Source: Gnetum montanum (Eukaryota > Streptophyta > Gnetopsida > Gnetales > Gnetaceae). Taken from it: 64,000 bases of DNA. Made by a program: the position numbers and the translations under genes. The notes below the pieces were generated by a model, which saw only the letters and a list, made by a program, of their open reading frames with translations, had not been told where the DNA came from and did no database searches. The stretch is taken from NCBI GenBank assembly GCA_015680685.1, contig MNCI01015735.1:135223-199222 (forward strand). Reading direction: 5' to 3'. This document shows positions 61,374 through 64,000 of the stretch, in pieces; the stretch's first letter is position 1, and each line of letters begins with the position of its first letter.

Positions 61374-61915
61374 GCAACAAGACAAAAGCTTATCGCACCC
61401 ACCCCTGTCACCTGCAACAAGACAAAAGCTTATTGCACCCCGTCACCTTTAACAAGACAAAATCTTATCGCACCCACCCCTGTCACCCCCCGTCACCTTC
61501 AATAAGACAAAAGCTTATCGCACCCACCCTTGTTACCTGCAACAAGACAAAAGCTTATCGCACCCACCTCTATCACCTGCAACAAGACAAAAGCTTATCG
61601 CACCCCCGTCACCTTCAACAAGACAAAAGCTTATCGCACCCACCCCTGTCACCTGCAACAAGACAAAAGCTTATTGCACCCCCTGTCACCTTCAACAAGA
61701 CAAAAGCTTATCACACCCACCCTGTCACCTTCAACAAGACAAAAGCTTATCGCACCCACCTCTGTCACCTGCAACAAGACAAAAAAGCTTATCGCACCCC
61801 TCGTCACCTTCAACAAGACAAAAGCTTATTGCACCCACCCCTGTCACCTACAACAAGACAAAAGCTTATCGCATCCCCCATCACCTTCAACAAGACAAGA
61901 GCTTATCGCACCCCG
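61374..61915. repeat. Minisatellite of about 39 bp, 14 copies, upstream of the PPR gene
   Basis: Units share AACAAGACAAAAGCTTATCG and a variable CACC(CAC)CCTGTCACC part. Unit length varies (about 37-45 bp), so the open frame running through it (61292-61924, +) changes between three residue patterns. It lies 180-720 bp 5' of the PPR start codon, in its probable promoter or 5' UTR. Confidence 0.93.
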
Positions 61916-61958
61916 GGACGATAGTTGAAAAAAGAGACCAATACAACTAACTCAAAAT

Positions 61959-62530
61959 TTAGAAAAAGGTAATATTATTGATAAAGCCTAGTTCTTGACA
62001 TTGAAATTGAACATTACTAGGAATAGAGCATTTCATACCGTAATCAAATTCATTGTAGTTTGTGTTTTGATACCAAGCATCTAGGCGACATTTCCAAATA
62101 AAGAAGATAATTTCAAATAAGAGGATTTTCCAGGCTTTTTGAAGGTGACGCTTAACACAAACATCTTGAAAGATACATTGAGGAAAACCAATAGAATGGT
62201 TAGAAAGGAAAACTTGGAGAGATTGACACCATTTCCAGATGTGTTGAGAGAATGAGCAATCCCAAAAGACATGTTGAAAAGAGTCATCCATTTTACAAAT
62301 GGGGCATCTAGGATGATCAATTCCTAAAAAAAGAAGCCTATGTCCGATGGGAAGACCTTGATGAACCAAGGACCAAAAAAAGAAACGGTGGTTAGGTTGG
62401 GCCTTGGAAGTCCAAATCCGATGAAAAATAGTTTTCCATTGATGGTCCTGTAAACTCCAACATCTATTTAGAGTGGAGAATTGAAAAACTTGGACATGAA
62501 ACCAAAATTTGGCTTTAGAGATGCGTAAAG
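61959..62530 (-). pseudogene. LINE fragment: zinc-binding end of a reverse transcriptase ORF
   Basis: The 61959-62369 frame shows GLPIGHRLLFLGID, CPICKMDDSFQHVFWDC and IWKWC, the zinc-binding domain (zf-RVT) found at the end of plant LINE ORF2 proteins. Similarity continues upstream to about 62530 with FHRIWTSKAQPNHRFFFW. The RT core is missing. A 5'-truncated, inactive copy. Confidence 0.8.
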
Positions 62531-63369
62531 AGCGAAGATTTGGCTTTAGAATTGAAGAGTTCTTTGATTAGAATAGCAATTCTGTGGTTTTTGTTTTAAA
62601 GGATAAATTCATTAAAATAAATATCATTTTCGTTTTTAACTTACATCCATCCTGTTTGTTTTTTGGTTGTATCAGTTTGGTTATTTGGCTATTTTTTGAT
62701 GTGGTAAAAAAAGTTCAAACATAATAGAAAAGTGAATTGGGTTGGTTTGCCCTTCATTGAATTAATTTGGCTATTTTATGGATGTGGTAAAGAAAAGTTC
62801 AAAAACATGATAGAAAAGCGAAATTGGTTTACCCTTCATTGAAATCTATTGATTAAAGGGATAAGTGCAACTATTGGAATACAAAGGTGAATAACGTTAC
62901 AACCATGATAGATAAGTAGCATTGGTAAAATACGAATTAACTATTTCTTATGCTAAATTTGCAAACAATACATAGTTATTCGACCTTTTACAAATACTAC
63001 ACATTTTACTTAGAAAGAGCTTATAAAACCTTGTAATTCAAGGCAGACTAACACAACTAATTCAAGGTGAATTAATTGTTGTGTTGGAACTCTAAAATAA
63101 GTGTACTAACTATTGTGTTGGAACTCTAAAATAATTGTAACAAAGGAACACCTTACCATATATAGTCCAATTAAACTTTATAACTTAATACTGCCTATCA
63201 AAATTGAATCCATATCTTGCAGCTTTCAAATCAAGAGTCTTACCACTAAGCTAACACCTCATTGTTAGACTTCGCAAAGAGAGCTTCAAAGGTAGTGTGG
63301 AAAAAGGGAGTAAATGTTAAAAATTATAGAATTTTAAGAAATGAGGGGAGAAAAAACCAAATCCAAGTG
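62531..63369. other. Intergenic region with two short duplications
   Basis: AT-rich. An imperfect repeat of about 80 bp lies at 62685-62841 (TTTGGCTATTTT ... CCCTTCATTGAA) and a 34-bp repeat at about 63081-63135. A weak tRNA-like box A lies on the minus strand near 63241-63255. No gene recognised. Confidence 0.5.
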
Positions 63370-64000
63370 TGATGAATGGCGAGGTACCACTATGCCCAAC
63401 CATACGAATCATGAAGCGTTCACGCACAACTTGGTCAAATTCCATGGACTTTATCATTTCCAGTGCACTAGCCCTTTAAGAAGTGAATCTAGCCTTAAAG
63501 TCAATTGTTGTTCTCCCAATTACACTTGTGATGTACATTGGTATGGTTAAGTGTACCTGAGGCATTTGATTTTTATCATTTTTGTATTTTATATTTTGGT
63601 GCTCGAAATGTAGATAAAAAAGAGTTTAATTAACCAATCTAAATTACTAATTAACTAATCATTTAACTAATCTTAACATAAGTATCCATTCCCACTTTCC
63701 GTACATGTCTTGAACCCACATATCCACTGCTGGGTGACCAAATACAATGCTACTGGGTGCACCAAGCAATAACGTCGTTGGGATTACCAAGCGAATACAT
63801 GTTACACTCGAAGCAGTCGTACTTATGTGTTTAATCTATCTCGCTTAATTATCTCATTAATGTAATAACTGGAAAATATTTGATAACTAATTGAAAGCAT
63901 TTCATAAATAATTGAAAACATTAAATGCATACATAAGATAACCAATCTATCCAAAGTGTTGTAAGGTTTATTAGAAAGCTTGTCTTTATTGTTGCACACA
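63370..64000 (-). repeat. Element F: start of another Athila-like LTR
   Basis: It starts TGATGAATGGCGAGGTACC and follows the LTR pattern of A and B (CCCAACCATACGAATCA, ATTACACTTGTGATG, GGGATTACCAAGCGAA) to the window end. With this edge on the left it is the 3' LTR of a minus-strand element, or a solo LTR. The preceding 5 bp are AAGTG. Confidence 0.85.

Noticed and set aside
61374-61915. CRISPR-like array appearance (regular repeats with variable parts)
   Set aside because: The variable parts are versions of the same sequence, with no unique spacers, and the context is plant nuclear DNA.
61292-61924. A 210-codon + strand ORF upstream of the PPR gene
   Set aside because: Apart from a short 5' lead-in it is a minisatellite read through in shifting frames; repeat content explains it.

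Overview
This is nuclear DNA from a seed plant. It holds two ordinary plant genes: a six-exon RLCK-VII receptor-like cytoplasmic kinase of the PBL34/35/36 type, and an intronless PLS-class PPR gene. The rest of the annotated part is a deep stack of decayed LTR retrotransposons. Their density and old, stop-riddled state would suit a large-genome plant such as a gymnosperm or early-diverging angiosperm, but nothing here fixes the species. One 107-base N gap and three single Ns mark assembly joins.

Layout. 1-2570: 3' end of element E, a Ty3/Athila-like element on the + strand that starts before the window. 2571-4900: AT-rich DNA with no gene recognised. 4901-44345: a nested stack. The outermost element C (minus strand, 5' half missing) is split by element A (6519-19620, with a perfect ACCTC target duplication) and by element D (23911-44000, copia-type). 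D is itself split by element B (26326-39559). A solo-like LTR fragment G sits inside the right LTR of D. About 44346-63369: host DNA with the kinase gene (46564-51292, +) and the PPR gene (59227-61194, minus). This part also has several short tandem repeats, a 14-copy minisatellite just upstream of the PPR gene, and a LINE remnant. 63370-64000: start of another LTR of the Athila-like family (F).

Elements A, B, C and E belong to one family; F, and probably G, are recognised from LTR sequence only. Reading along the sense (minus) strand of A and B, the order is: 5' LTR, a primer site complementary to tRNA-Asp, gag-pol (protease, RT, RNase H, integrase), and a second polypurine tract about 45 bp after the pol stop. 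Next come about 1.2 kb with one or two stem-loops, then a TATA-containing module that imitates the LTR U3. A leader with a conserved 5' splice site follows, then a roughly 950-codon coiled-coil ORF whose ATG abuts the 3' splice site, and finally the 3' polypurine tract and LTR. The part from the pol end onward is seen at the same places in three copies (A, B, C), except where a gap or decay hides it. The copia-type element D has a similar layout: gag, an LTR-like motif cluster with a TATA box, a second ORF, and two polypurine tracts, but no pol. This internal expression unit for a second ORF, seen in two unrelated LTR element families, is the most interesting signal in the window.

The elements are dead: coding parts are full of in-frame stops, many of the kind produced by C-to-T decay. 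The kinase and PPR genes look intact.
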